From Actinomycetota bacterium (GTDB lineage Bacteria; Actinomycetota; Acidimicrobiia; Acidimicrobiales; AC-14), in assembly GCA_020200615.1 (NCBI GenBank), contig JAIVIH010000150.1, positions 1-6,043 of the forward strand: a stretch of DNA of 6,043 bases. Reading direction: 5' to 3'. Made by a program: the position numbers and the translations under genes. This document shows, one piece after another, positions 1-4,955 of the stretch (position 1 is its first letter; the number at the start of each line of letters is the position of its first letter). The notes beneath the pieces are model-generated. The model made no database searches and was not told the DNA's origin. It saw only the letters and a program-made list of their open reading frames with translations.

Positions 1-222
1 TGCGGGAGGCGTGCCCCCAGTGCCCCGGCGGCGAAGAGACACGAGCTTGGCCCCCGCCCAGTCGCCCAGCGACGCCGTAACCGACAGCGTCCACCGCACC
101 AGACCGGGGACCCGCCGCTCGACGTAGGCCTGCGCCGGCGGAGTCGCCCGGGCGCGGTCCGCAGCCGCCCGCAGGGCTGTGGCAACACGCGAGGTGCGCT
201 CCGAACGCGCAGGCTTGGGCAC
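1..222 (-). CDS. Probable 5' part of a hypothetical gene, running off the left edge
   Basis: On the minus strand a frame starts at GTG (222-220) and stays open for 74 codons to the window edge. The product begins MPKPARSERTSRVATALR and continues as an Ala/Arg-rich helical stretch, then a short more hydrophobic part around LVRWTLSVTASLGDWAG. About 60 of 74 codons end in G or C, as expected for a coding frame in this genome, while in-frame codons upstream of the GTG are much less biased, which supports this start. The Shine-Dalgarno match is weak. I do not recognise the family and assign no function. It would be transcribed divergently from the ChaB-domain gene. An open frame of this length can arise by chance in GC-rich DNA, so this is a moderate call. 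Confidence 0.42.
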   Translation of the reverse strand, partial: MPKPARSERTSRVATALRAAADRARATPPAQAYVERRVPGLVRWTLSVTASLGDWAGAKLVSLRRRGTGGTPPA

Positions 223-344
223 CAGATCACATCCGCCGGACGGCAGACACAGTTCACCACACCGGACCCCTACCGGGCTTGAAATGGGCAGGCCGCGGGA
301 AAGCTCCTCCGAGACCCACACGCCAAAGCATGGAGGTCCGAAAC
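223..344. promoter_or_regulatory. Divergent intergenic region between the left-edge gene and the ChaB-domain gene
   Basis: This 122-base gap lies between the two divergent start codons. A TTGAAA hexamer at 278-283 resembles a -35 element for the rightward gene, but no convincing -10 box follows at 16-18 bases. The only firm signal is the Shine-Dalgarno site at 332-336. Promoters for both genes presumably lie here by position, not by motif. Confidence 0.3.
332..336 (+). promoter_or_regulatory. Shine-Dalgarno site of the ChaB-domain gene
   Basis: GGAGG sits 8 bases before the ATG at 345. It decides the start: the same frame is open further upstream from an ATG at 279, but that would place this perfect ribosome-binding site inside the gene and add a non-conserved leader. 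Confidence 0.75.
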
Positions 345-695
345 ATGCCGACCAAGGATGAGATGCCGTCGACCCTGCAGCGCAGCCCGGCCAAGGCCCA
401 GAGGACATGGCGCAAGGCCCATGACAGTGCCGTGGAGACCTACGGCGAGGGGGAGCGGGCCCACCGGACGGCGTTCGCCGCGATCAAGCAGTCGTTCGAG
501 AAGATAGGCGACAAGTGGGAACCCAAGGCGGAGAAGGGGCCGTCGGACCCCGACGGGGATGAGACCTACGGAGGCGTGGACGTGGTCGGGCACACCCGCG
601 ACGAGCTGTACCAGCGAGCCCGGAAGCTGGGGGTGAAGGGGGCGTCGCGGATGAAGAAGACGGAGCTGGCGTCAGCGATCGCCAAGAAGCAGTAA
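345..695 (+). CDS. ChaB-domain protein with C-terminal Rho_N (SAP-like) domain
   Basis: The product is 116 aa and hydrophilic. Residues about 8-62 match the ChaB family (PF06150): a start like MPSTLQRSPAKAQRTW, then a helix with AHRTAFAAIKQSFEKIGDKW, the usual ending of the ChaB fold. A polar linker (about 63-80, EKGPSDPDGDETYGG) leads to residues about 82-114, TRDELYQRARKLGVKGASRM and KKTELASAI, a Rho N-terminal/SAP-like helix-turn-helix often found at C-termini of small actinobacterial proteins and linked to nucleic-acid binding. ChaB was named as a regulator of the E. coli cation antiporter ChaA, but that role is not established for this type and no chaA is visible. There is no signal peptide or membrane segment, so a cytoplasmic protein is expected. 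The start is set by the GGAGG at 332-336. It is followed by 150 bases of intergenic DNA and is probably its own unit next to a stress-type cluster. Domain calls are by eye. Confidence 0.85.
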   Translation: MPTKDEMPSTLQRSPAKAQRTWRKAHDSAVETYGEGERAHRTAFAAIKQSFEKIGDKWEPKAEKGPSDPDGDETYGGVDVVGHTRDELYQRARKLGVKGASRMKKTELASAIAKKQ

Positions 696-702
696 CCCTC
701 AT

Positions 703-719
703 CCGGTCTCTCCAACCGG
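703..719 (+). terminator. Weak hairpin after the ChaB-domain gene
   Basis: CCGGT and ACCGG form a 5-bp stem with a 7-base loop 8 bases after the TAA stop. No T-run follows, so this could be a weak factor-dependent end or chance pairing in GC-rich DNA. Confidence 0.2.
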
Positions 720-752
720 CACCGAAGAGAGCAAGATCTCGGATCCCACGCT

Positions 753-778
753 GTTTCGCGGACCGTAGCGCCGGGTAA
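753..778 (+). promoter_or_regulatory. Candidate SigB/SigF-type (general stress) promoter
   Basis: GTTT at 753-756 is separated by 16 bases from GGGTAA at 773-778. This fits the general-stress sigma pattern known from Bacillus SigB and from actinobacterial SigB/SigF (GTTT, spacer of about 14-17 bases, then GGGTA). It points rightward and lies about 68 bases before the ATG at 846, a plausible position for driving the LEA-like, holin-family and DUF3618 genes. The downstream gene types are consistent with stress control. It is motif evidence only. Confidence 0.5.
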
Positions 779-845
779 CGCGAGTGGGTCGAGGAGCGGC
801 GAGCTATTAGACGCCCCCGAGGATTTCGTCCCAGGAAAGAGGTTG

Positions 846-1691
846 ATGACATTGCCGACAGCAACCACGAGAAGGGCAAGTGACGAAGGAACGCAGGTGG
901 CCCGGGTCGCCGCCAGTCAGAGCCGTCAGGTCGCCGGCCGGGCCGCGGACGAGGCCGGTGGCCTGGCTTCGACGGCTGCCGAGCGCGGCGGCGATCTCGT
1001 CCGCGTGGCGAAGGAGGACGCCCGGCAACTGGCCGGGACGGTCCGCGCCCGGGCGGGTGAGGTCACCGAACAGCTCACGAGCCAGAGTCGCTCGCTGGTG
1101 GAGGAGACCAAGGGCCAGTTGGAAGGCCAGGTCCGGACCGGCAGCCAGCGGGCGGCCGGCGGTTTCCGTCAGCTCGGTGAGCAGGTGCAGGCCCTGGCCG
1201 AGGGCCGGCCCCGGCGATCCCCACTCGGGCCCCGGCGGTTAGGTGATGGCCCAGCCCTGGTACACCGACCAGGACAACGGTCGGTCGGCGTCGCCACCCG
1301 AGAACGATCGGCCGCTGGGCTGTTCTCGGACATGACCCAATCGTTCCAGGTGCTCGTGCGCAAGGAGGTGGAGCTGGCCAAGGTCGAGGTCAAGGAGCAG
1401 GCATCCCGGGCCGGCAAGGCCGCCGGCATGCTCATGGCTGGAGGGTTGGTCGGGTTCTTCGCCCTGCTCCTGCTGTCCTTCGCCGTCGCCCTGGGCTTGG
1501 CCGAGGGAATCCCGACGTGGCTCGCCTTCCTGGCCGTCGGCCTGCTGTACGCCGCCGTGGCCGGCCTCCTCCTCGTGGCCGGCAAGAAGAAGCTGGCTGC
1601 GGTGAAGCCGGTGCCGCGGCAGACCGTCGAGACCCTGCGGGAGGACGTCGAGGTCGCCAAGAGCTCGCTCTCCCGAGGCGCCAGCACCTGA
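846..1691 (+). CDS. Continuous ORF joining a LEA-like helical protein to a holin-family membrane protein; probably an artefact of lesions
   Basis: The frame is open from ATG 846 (TTG 843 is an alternative; AGGAAAGAGG lies at 833-842) to TGA 1691, giving 281 aa. Up to about base 1205 it encodes an Ala/Glu/Arg/Gln-rich amphipathic helix with 11-residue-like periodicity (for example GQLEGQVRTGSQRAAGGFRQ, then LGEQVQALAEGRP), typical of actinobacterial LEA-like or 'nutrient-deprivation-induced' proteins. Relatives known to me continue after the LAEGRP motif into a further helix and a C-terminal membrane anchor, both missing here. From about 1320 the frame encodes a phage holin family protein: LFSDMTQSFQVLVRKEVEL, an Ala-rich helix, two membrane segments (about 1428-1503 and 1512-1578) and a cytoplasmic tail. 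The joining stretch 1206-1319 (RRSPLGPRRL to RERSAAG) is low-quality protein with poor third-base G/C, and another frame there looks truly coding. I therefore read this as two adjacent genes, the first lacking its 3' end, joined by frame breaks. A real fusion is possible but less likely. Confidence 0.6.
   Translation: MTLPTATTRRASDEGTQVARVAASQSRQVAGRAADEAGGLASTAAERGGDLVRVAKEDARQLAGTVRARAGEVTEQLTSQSRSLVEETKGQLEGQVRTGSQRAAGGFRQLGEQVQALAEGRPRRSPLGPRRLGDGPALVHRPGQRSVGVATRERSAAGLFSDMTQSFQVLVRKEVELAKVEVKEQASRAGKAAGMLMAGGLVGFFALLLLSFAVALGLAEGIPTWLAFLAVGLLYAAVAGLLLVAGKKKLAAVKPVPRQTVETLREDVEVAKSSLSRGAST
1207..1237 (+). repeat. Short direct repeat at the damaged end of the LEA-like gene
   Basis: GGCCCCGGCG occurs at 1207-1216 and again at 1228-1237, 21 bases apart. 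It lies exactly where the LEA-like protein stops resembling its family, so it may mark a slippage or deletion point, or a GC-rich stretch hard to sequence. Chance recurrence is possible at this base composition. Confidence 0.3.
1246..1691 (+). pseudogene. Phage holin family membrane protein (Phage_holin_3_6-like), apparent -1 frameshift near 1320
   Basis: The likely original gene starts at ATG 1246 (or GTG 1243), just after an in-frame TAG at 1240-1242. It reads MAQPWYTDQDNGRSASPPEN then DRPLG up to about 1320. In this frame 22 of 25 codons end in G/C, against about 14 of 25 in the frame of the fused ORF. At 1320 one base appears to be missing (GGCTGTTC where GGCCTGTTC would keep frame), after which the product continues LFSDMTQSFQVLVRKEVEL. 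The restored protein is about 148 aa: a polar N-terminus, an amphipathic helix with KEVELAKVEVKEQ, two transmembrane helices joined by a short AEGIP loop, and a tail with the family-typical PVPRQTVETLREDVEVAK. These actinobacterial proteins share the holin superfamily fold but are chromosomal envelope proteins beside DUF3618 genes; lysis is not implied. Without the missing base, translation from 1246 stops at the TGA at about 1333. Confidence 0.68.
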
Positions 1692-1734
1692 GCCCAATCC
1701 CAGTCCAGACCTAGAAGAACCCTCGAGACGAAAG

Positions 1735-1740
1735 AGGAGG
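1735..1740 (+). promoter_or_regulatory. Shine-Dalgarno site of the DUF3618 gene
   Basis: A perfect AGGAGG lies 5 bases before the GTG at 1746 and fixes this start. The 54-base gap after the preceding stop shows no obvious promoter or terminator, so co-transcription with the holin-family gene is likely. Confidence 0.75.
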
Positions 1741-1745
1741 CCCAC

Positions 1746-2207
1746 GTGGCCAACGAAGCGGACGACGTCCGACGCGACATCGAGCAGGCACGGAACGATC
1801 TCGGACAGACACTGGAAGCGATCGGCGACCGAGTCGCACCCAAGAAGGTCGTGGCCCGGGCCAAGGACAACGTCGCAGAGAAGGTGGACGACATGAAGGA
1901 AAAGGTCAGCCCTACCCGTCTCGTCCGCCGTCCCGCAGACGTCGTGCGCCGCGGCCTGCACGCGATGATGGGTGACGGGGACAGTGATGGCAACGGAAAC
2001 GGCCGGAGTGCAAGCTACGGCCGTTCCCAGGGCCCGAGCGGCTCTCGGAGCGGAGCCCCGTGGCCGCCGGCGCCCTCGCCTTCGCCGCCGGGTTCTTTGT
2101 CGCCTCCAAACTCAAGCCCAGCAGCCGGGAGCAGCAACTGGCCCGCCAGGCTCGGGAACGCCTCCAGCCCTTCCGGGACGAGGCGGTGGGCATGGGCCGC
2201 CAAGTAG
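1746..2207 (+). CDS. DUF3618 protein, N-terminal part before an apparent frameshift
   Basis: GTG start with a perfect AGGAGG. Residues about 1-50 are the DUF3618 motif: ANEADDVRRDIEQARNDLGQ, then TLEAIGDRVAPKK, a soluble helical segment usually found at the N-terminus of actinobacterial membrane-associated proteins. A charged helix (AKDNVAEKVDDMKEKV) and a Gly/Ser/Asn-rich linker (DGDSDGNGNGRSASYGRS) follow to about residue 104. Beyond about base 2060 this frame becomes Pro/Ser-rich (PPAPSPSPPGSL) and ends at 2207; that part is out-of-frame reading of the real gene, which continues one frame over. The restored gene, 1746-2656 with one base added near 2060, would encode about 303 aa. As it stands the protein would lack its membrane segment and tail. 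The function of DUF3618 is unknown; it commonly sits beside holin-family genes, as here. Confidence 0.72.
   Translation: MANEADDVRRDIEQARNDLGQTLEAIGDRVAPKKVVARAKDNVAEKVDDMKEKVSPTRLVRRPADVVRRGLHAMMGDGDSDGNGNGRSASYGRSQGPSGSRSGAPWPPAPSPSPPGSLSPPNSSPAAGSSNWPARLGNASSPSGTRRWAWAAK
2052..2062 (+). other. Apparent single-base deletion breaking the DUF3618 gene
   Basis: The upstream frame reads ...SGSRSGAP and the downstream frame continues VAAGALAFAAGFF. One extra G in CCCCGTGG (making CCCCGGTGG) would join them seamlessly. The downstream frame, traced back, meets a TGA at 1985-1987, so it is not an independent long gene. No canonical slippery heptamer is present. Confidence 0.7.
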
Positions 2208-2656
2208 CGGGAGAGTTGCAGCGCACCGCTCGAGAGAGTCTCGACGAGGTGGCTCGCACCGCCGCCGAGGCGGCCAGCGACGTCCGTGACGACGTGGCCA
2301 CGAGCGCCAAGGAGCTGGGCCAGAGGGCCAGCGAGGAGACCGACGAGGTCAAGGAGGAAGCCCTGACGTCGGCACAGCGGGTCAAGGGTCAGGCCAAGGC
2401 CGCAGCCCGGCAGGTGAAGGGGCAGACCAAGGACTCGACCGCCACCGTCAAGCAGGCCAAGGCCGACGTGAAGCAGGTGAAGAGGTCCGCGGGCACCGGA
2501 TCGCCGACCCGGAAGGCTCCGGCGCAGACCAAGCGGGCGACCAAGCCGGCCACCGCTACCCGCGGTCCGGCGACGAAGGCCGCGGGCCGTACGGCCGCTG
2601 GATCCCGCAAGGCCGGCGCCGGGACGGCTCGCAGCGGAAGGACCGCCGCCCGCTAG
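2060..2656 (+). CDS. C-terminal part of the DUF3618 protein: membrane helix, LEA-like helix, histone-H1-like basic tail
   Basis: This 198-codon frame opens at GTG 2060, which is probably an internal valine of the DUF3618 gene rather than a true start; no Shine-Dalgarno precedes it. It begins with a hydrophobic segment (VAAGALAFAAGFFVAS, 2060-2107), matching the membrane helix that follows DUF3618 in its family. Next comes a long amphipathic helix rich in Ala, Glu, Arg and Lys (for example SREQQLARQARERLQPFRDE; ASDVRDDVATSAKELGQRAS). The end (about 2483-2653, 57 residues) has 14 Lys/Arg, no acidic residue, and is otherwise mostly Ala, Thr, Gly and Pro, like histone H1 tails or the tail of mycobacterial HupB. 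Such a tail could bind nucleic acid or anionic envelope polymers at the inner membrane face; that is inference. It ends with TAG at 2654-2656, 35 bases before the LLM gene. Confidence 0.72.
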   Translation: MAAGALAFAAGFFVASKLKPSSREQQLARQARERLQPFRDEAVGMGRQVAGELQRTARESLDEVARTAAEAASDVRDDVATSAKELGQRASEETDEVKEEALTSAQRVKGQAKAAARQVKGQTKDSTATVKQAKADVKQVKRSAGTGSPTRKAPAQTKRATKPATATRGPATKAAGRTAAGSRKAGAGTARSGRTAAR

Positions 2657-2679
2657 CACCCACCAGTCCCACGAGCTCC

Positions 2680-2684
2680 GGAGG
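2680..2684 (+). promoter_or_regulatory. Shine-Dalgarno site fixing the LLM oxidoreductase start at 2692
   Basis: GGAGG lies 7 bases before ATG 2692. This is the evidence that translation starts at 2692 and that the frame breaks shortly after, rather than the gene starting at the TTG at 2792 inside a conserved domain. Confidence 0.75.
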
Positions 2685-2691
2685 CACCCCC

Positions 2692-3508
2692 ATGGGCGAA
2701 CTCGGGTTACTCCCTGTCCAGCGAAGAGCACCGGCCTGCCGATCTGATCGCCTACGCCCGCAGGGCGCAGGAGGCCGGGTTCGGGTTCGCCTTGATCTCC
2801 GACCACTTCCATCCGTGGATCGACCGCCAGGGTCATAGCGCGTTCGTGTGGACCGTCATCGGGGGAATCGCCCAGGCCACCGAGCGACTGAGCCTGGGCA
2901 CGGGTGTCACCTGCCCGGCCGTCCGCATCCACCCGGCGGTCATCGCCCAGGCCGCGGCCACGGCGGCCGATCTGATGCCGCGCCGCTTCTTCCTGGGCGT
3001 GGGGACGGGCGAGAACCTCAACGAGCACATCCTCGGCGACCGCTGGCCCGAGCTCGACGCCCGCTTGGAGATGCTGGAGGAGGCCATGGGCCTCATCCGC
3101 GAGCTCTGGGAGGGCAGCCTGACCAGCCACCGGGGCCGGCACTACACGGTCGAGAACACCCGCATCTACACCGTTCCCGACCAGCTCCCGCCCATCCACG
3201 TGGCCGCCGCCGGATCGAAGGCGGCCGAGCTGGCGGGCCGGCTGGGGGACGGCTTCATCGGCACTGCGCCCGACAAGGAGACGATCGAGACCTTCGAGGA
3301 GGCCGGCGGCGAGGGCAAGCCTCGCTACGGCCAGGTCACGGTCTGCTGGGCGGAAGACGAGGCGGGCTACGACCACGTCTACGTCCACCAGGTCGGCCCC
3401 GACCAGGAGGGCTTCTTCCGGTTCTACGAGCGGGAGGTCATGCCCAACTGGGATGACAGGGGTGACGGGTGGGTGGGCCCGGGCGCTGGTGGAGCGACCG
3501 GCCATTAG
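2692..3508 (+). pseudogene. F420-type luciferase-like (LLM class) oxidoreductase, frameshifted and internally deleted
   Basis: The gene starts at ATG 2692 (SD 2680-2684) and reads MGELG. Removing one T from GGGTTACTCC (2707-2708) continues YSLSSEEHRPADLIAYARRA then QEAGFGFALISDHFHPW, the standard opening of the TIGR03557-type family (G6PDH-like F420 oxidoreductases). As sequenced, the intact frame has no start codon before TTG 2792, inside ALISDHF. Clear family motifs follow: TGVTCPAVRIHPAVIAQAAA, FLGVGTGENLNEHILGDRWP, HYTVENTRIYT, PIHVAAAGSKAAELAGRLGD and the late YDHVYVHQVGPDQEGFF. Around 3359-3367 CWAEDEA runs directly into GYDHVYVHQ; family members have about 65 residues between (an ARRTAHEWWPN-like helix through a CGPD segment), so a block of the TIM barrel is missing in frame. 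With the extra T removed the product is about 271 aa, against about 315-320 normally. The last 18 or so residues after MPNWD are not family-like. Intact relatives are cytosolic F420-dependent oxidoreductases; substrate unknown. This copy is unlikely to be active. Confidence 0.8.
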
Positions 3509-3520
3509 CCTCAGTTGCTC

Positions 3521-4939
3521 ATGACCGACCCACAGCCCGTCGCTGAAGAGTTCGACGTCATCGTCATCGGGGGCGGCCCCGCAGGGGAGAACGTCGCCGG
3601 GCGGTGCGCCGAGGGCGGCTTGCAGACCGTCCTCGTCGAGCGGGAGCTGGTGGGAGGCGAGTGCTCCTACTGGGCGTGCATGCCCAGCAAGGCCCTCCTC
3701 CGGCCGGGCGAGGCCCTGGCGAGTGTCCGTCGGGTTCCGGGCGCCCGGGAGGCGGTCACCGGCGAGATCGATGTCACCGAGGCCCTGGCCCGGCGCACGG
3801 CGGTGACTTCGGGGTGGGACGACCGCTTCCAGGTGCAATGGCTGGAGGACGCCAAGGTCAGCCTCGTCCGCGGCCACGCCCGCATGCTGGGGAAGCGCCA
3901 GGTGGAGGTCGAGACCGAGGCGGGGGACGTGAAGCTCCGGGCCCGCCGGGCGGTGGTGGTGGCCACTGGATCAAGCGCCGCCCCGCCGCCGGTCCGGGGT
4001 CTGGCCGAGACCCGGCTGTGGGACAACCGGGACGCCACCGAGGCCACCGAGGTGCCGGATCGGCTCCTGGTCCTGGGCGGCGGCCCCGTGGGGTGCGAGC
4101 TCGCCCAGGCCTGGCGCCGCCTCGGGTCGCGCAAGGTCACCATCGTGGAAGGCGGCCCGCGGCTCATACCGCGGGAAGAGCCCTTCGCAGGGGAGGAGTT
4201 GAAAGCCGCCTTCGCCGCCGAGGGCATCCTCGTCTACACGGGTGCTACCGCCATCAGGGTTCGCCGGGAGGCGGACGACGCTCCGGTGACCGCCGTCCTC
4301 CACAGCGGCCAGAGCGTCACTGCCGACGAGATGCTGGTCGCCGTGGGTCGCACGCCCAACACCCACGACCTCGGCATGGAGACGGTGGGGTTGAAGCCGG
4401 GGGCCAACATCGAGGTCGACGACCAGTTGCGGGCCAAGAGCGTCGCCGGTGACTGGCTCTACGCCGTGGGTGACGTCACCGGACGCTCCCTGCTCACCCA
4501 CATGGGCAAGTACCAGGCCCGTCTCGCCGCCGACCACATCCTGGGCCGGCCGGCGGAGGCGTGGGCCGACCGCACCGCCCTCCCCCGCGTGATCTTCACC
4601 GACCCTCAGATCGCGGCGGTGGGTCTGACCGAGCGCCAGGCCCAGGAGGAGGGCATCGAGGCCCGCGTCATCGCCTGCCCCACCAACTCCGTGGCCGGCT
4701 CGACGGTGCGGGGCGAGGGAAAGTCGGGAACGTGCCAGGTGATCGTGGACCACCACCGCGGCGTGATTATCGGAGCCACCTTCACCGGCTCGGAAGTGGC
4801 CGAGCTGCTCCACGCGGCGACGGTGGCCATCGTCGGGGAGGTTCCCATGGAGCGCCTGCGCCACGCTGTCCCCTCGTACCCAACGGTCAGCGAAGTCTGG
4901 CTGAAGCTCGTCGAGGGCTATCTCTCCGCCTCCGGCTGA
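3521..4939 (+). CDS. Pyridine nucleotide-disulfide oxidoreductase (dihydrolipoyl dehydrogenase-like), FAD- and probably NAD-dependent
   Basis: The 472-aa product is full length for the glutathione reductase/lipoamide dehydrogenase superfamily. In order: FAD-binding DVIVIGGGPAGENVAGR (GGGPAG at 17-22); redox disulfide GGECSYWACMPSKALL with Cys48 and Cys53 in normal C-x4-C spacing; ATG motif VVVATGSSAAPPPV; NAD-binding VLGGGPVGCELAQA (186-191) with VTIVEGG after it, where Glu at the strand end favours NADH over NADPH; VAVGRTPNTHDLG; second FAD motif YAVGDVTGRSLLTHMGKYQA (Asp318); then the dimerisation domain. At the end HAVPSYPTVSEVW replaces the usual HxHPTxxE: the catalytic His position is Tyr453, while Glu458 remains. 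The true substrate may therefore be a quinone, metal or unusual disulfide rather than lipoamide. ATG 3521 is chosen by homology; TTG 3515 is in frame and no Shine-Dalgarno is visible. It follows the LLM gene by 12 bases and its stop overlaps an ATG (TGATG, 4937-4941), suggesting coupling to the next gene. No frame breaks. Confidence 0.9.
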   Translation: MTDPQPVAEEFDVIVIGGGPAGENVAGRCAEGGLQTVLVERELVGGECSYWACMPSKALLRPGEALASVRRVPGAREAVTGEIDVTEALARRTAVTSGWDDRFQVQWLEDAKVSLVRGHARMLGKRQVEVETEAGDVKLRARRAVVVATGSSAAPPPVRGLAETRLWDNRDATEATEVPDRLLVLGGGPVGCELAQAWRRLGSRKVTIVEGGPRLIPREEPFAGEELKAAFAAEGILVYTGATAIRVRREADDAPVTAVLHSGQSVTADEMLVAVGRTPNTHDLGMETVGLKPGANIEVDDQLRAKSVAGDWLYAVGDVTGRSLLTHMGKYQARLAADHILGRPAEAWADRTALPRVIFTDPQIAAVGLTERQAQEEGIEARVIACPTNSVAGSTVRGEGKSGTCQVIVDHHRGVIIGATFTGSEVAELLHAATVAIVGEVPMERLRHAVPSYPTVSEVWLKLVEGYLSASG

Positions 4940-4941
4940 TG
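4937..4941 (+). promoter_or_regulatory. Stop/start overlap TGATG between the oxidoreductase and the M24-like gene
   Basis: The TGA stop (4937-4939) shares its A with an ATG (4939-4941), a classic translational-coupling arrangement. As sequenced this ATG reads only MTPTGE before TGA at 4957-4959. One additional base near 4956 would join it to VNRAEEVAAKL of the M24-like frame, so it may be the real start. Confidence 0.4.
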
Positions 4942-4955
4942 ACGCCTACCGGGGA

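Noticed and set aside
278..300. TTGAAA as a housekeeping -35 box
   Set aside because: No acceptable -10 hexamer is found at the right distance.
1246..1691. Holin-family protein taken as prophage lysis gene
   Set aside because: No endolysin, capsid, tail, integrase or attachment site is nearby; chromosomal holin-fold proteins next to DUF3618 are usual in actinobacteria.
1169..1993. Two overlapping minus-strand frames (274 and 240 codons)
   Set aside because: They are shadows of the holin-family and DUF3618 genes; the translations are low-complexity Ser/Arg- or Gly/His-rich.
2052..2062. Programmed -1 frameshift in the DUF3618 gene
   Set aside because: There is no canonical X-XXY-YYZ heptamer, and neighbouring genes show similar single-base breaks, so error or mutation is simpler.
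2848..3456. 202-codon + strand frame inside the LLM gene
   Set aside because: It is a Gly/Pro/Arg/His-rich out-of-frame reading of a recognisable oxidoreductase. Only its stop, near the expected end of that family, was used as a hint.
2015..3877. 620-codon minus-strand open frame
   Set aside because: It runs antisense to the DUF3618, LLM and oxidoreductase genes, whose + strand proteins carry recognisable family motifs. Long antisense frames are expected at this GC content.
3971..4864. 297-codon minus-strand open frame
   Set aside because: It lies wholly opposite the intact FAD/NAD oxidoreductase and has no recognisable motif.
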